From contig JABCZI010000003.1 of the NCBI GenBank assembly GCA_013289765.1, positions 1 to 64,000 of the forward strand: a stretch of 64,000 nt of DNA. Direction: 5' to 3'. This DNA comes from Acidobacteriota bacterium. GTDB lineage: Bacteria > Acidobacteriota > Terriglobia > Terriglobales > Acidobacteriaceae. The position numbers were made by a program, and so were the translations under genes. The notes beneath the pieces were generated by a model, which saw only the letters and a list, made by a program, of their open reading frames with translations, did no database searches and was not told where the DNA came from. This document shows, in pieces, positions 63,776 through 64,000 of the stretch (position 1 is the stretch's first letter; each line of letters opens with the position of its first letter).

Positions 63776-64000
63776 CTACCAATTAGCTCTCTGTAGCTGC
63801 GCCGACCCGGAGGCCGACTTGAAAATAAGCCATATAGGGGATCTCTCTGTGTTTGCGGCCACCCAATTCACCCAAGGCTGAAACAATACTGCGGTACGAA
63901 ATCCATCTCGTCCGGCCCACCAGATTTGATTTTGCAATATCGTAACCAAGGAGCTTCTAACCAACGCAGCGAAGTTCGGAGATGTGATCGAGATACAAAA
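63776..64000 (-). CDS. Possible 3' end of a gene entering from the right edge
   Basis: The minus-strand frame is open from the right edge to a stop at 63776 and encodes about 74 residues, including LQNQIWWAGRDGFR and AVLFQPWVNWVAA. The composition is protein-like, but no family is recognised. The interval 63527-63775 contains nothing else that can be supported. Confidence 0.35.
   Translation of the reverse strand, partial: FCISITSPNFAALVRSSLVTILQNQIWWAGRDGFRTAVLFQPWVNWVAANTERSPIWLIFKSASGSAQLQRANW

Overview
The window looks like part of a chromosome from an Acidobacteriota (Terriglobia-like) bacterium. This is inferred from family content, not from a marker-gene search. The clues are many PilZ, GAF and Sel1 proteins, an isolated PqqA-type precursor peptide, an AmmeMemoRadiSam-type radical SAM enzyme, REP-like intergenic hairpins, frequent GTG/TTG starts and a moderately GC-rich base composition. 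No rRNA, tRNA or CRISPR array was found.

Region 1 (1-11100) is housekeeping. It holds murB, an orphan BrnA-like antitoxin with a 20-bp perfect palindrome upstream, a family 5 uracil-DNA glycosylase, a small ribbon-helix-helix-like protein, then the protein quality-control run tig-clpP-clpX-lon, a long dCTP-deaminase-family protein and engB (ysxC).

Region 2 (11200-28600) is rich in signalling and envelope genes. It has five PilZ-domain proteins: one standalone, one fused to a degenerate receiver, one fused to an RDD-like membrane domain, and two PilZ-GAF-TM-Sel1 paralogues. It also has four proteins carrying one particular cysteine-containing GAF subfamily, including a GAF-TM-AMIN-amidase fusion and a zinc-ribbon-GAF protein. 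Between them lie an S9 peptidase, an AmrS-like radical SAM enzyme, a DUF2844/DUF3443 pair whose second member has two pepsin-like Asp motifs, a 25-residue orphan pqqA, and a decayed fragment of a WecA-like gene.

Region 3 (28900-63000) is a large surface-polysaccharide locus. A WecA/MraY-like initiating transferase with a C-terminal extension is followed by a plus-strand operon for a 4,6-dehydratase, a hydrolysing 2-epimerase and a DegT aminotransferase, resembling the early steps of legionaminic or bacillosamine-type sugar synthesis. A Wza-like export protein, a GDP-mannose-epimerase-like SDR, about nine glycosyltransferases, a carbamoyltransferase, an asparagine-synthase-like amidotransferase, a Wzy-like polymerase, methyltransferases, a hexapeptide acyltransferase and a secreted beta-helix protein follow. 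The right-hand part is a tightly packed minus-strand operon that starts at a near-consensus sigma-70 promoter (63046-63074) and opens with Wzm and Wzt, an ABC exporter whose ATPase has a C-terminal glycan-binding-type extension. The likely product is a heavily decorated O-antigen or exopolysaccharide exported by the ABC route. The Wzy-like protein and WecA-like enzyme could serve the same or a second polymer.

Region 4 (63000-64000) holds a copy of a dispersed uncharacterised protein family and a possible partial gene running off the right edge.
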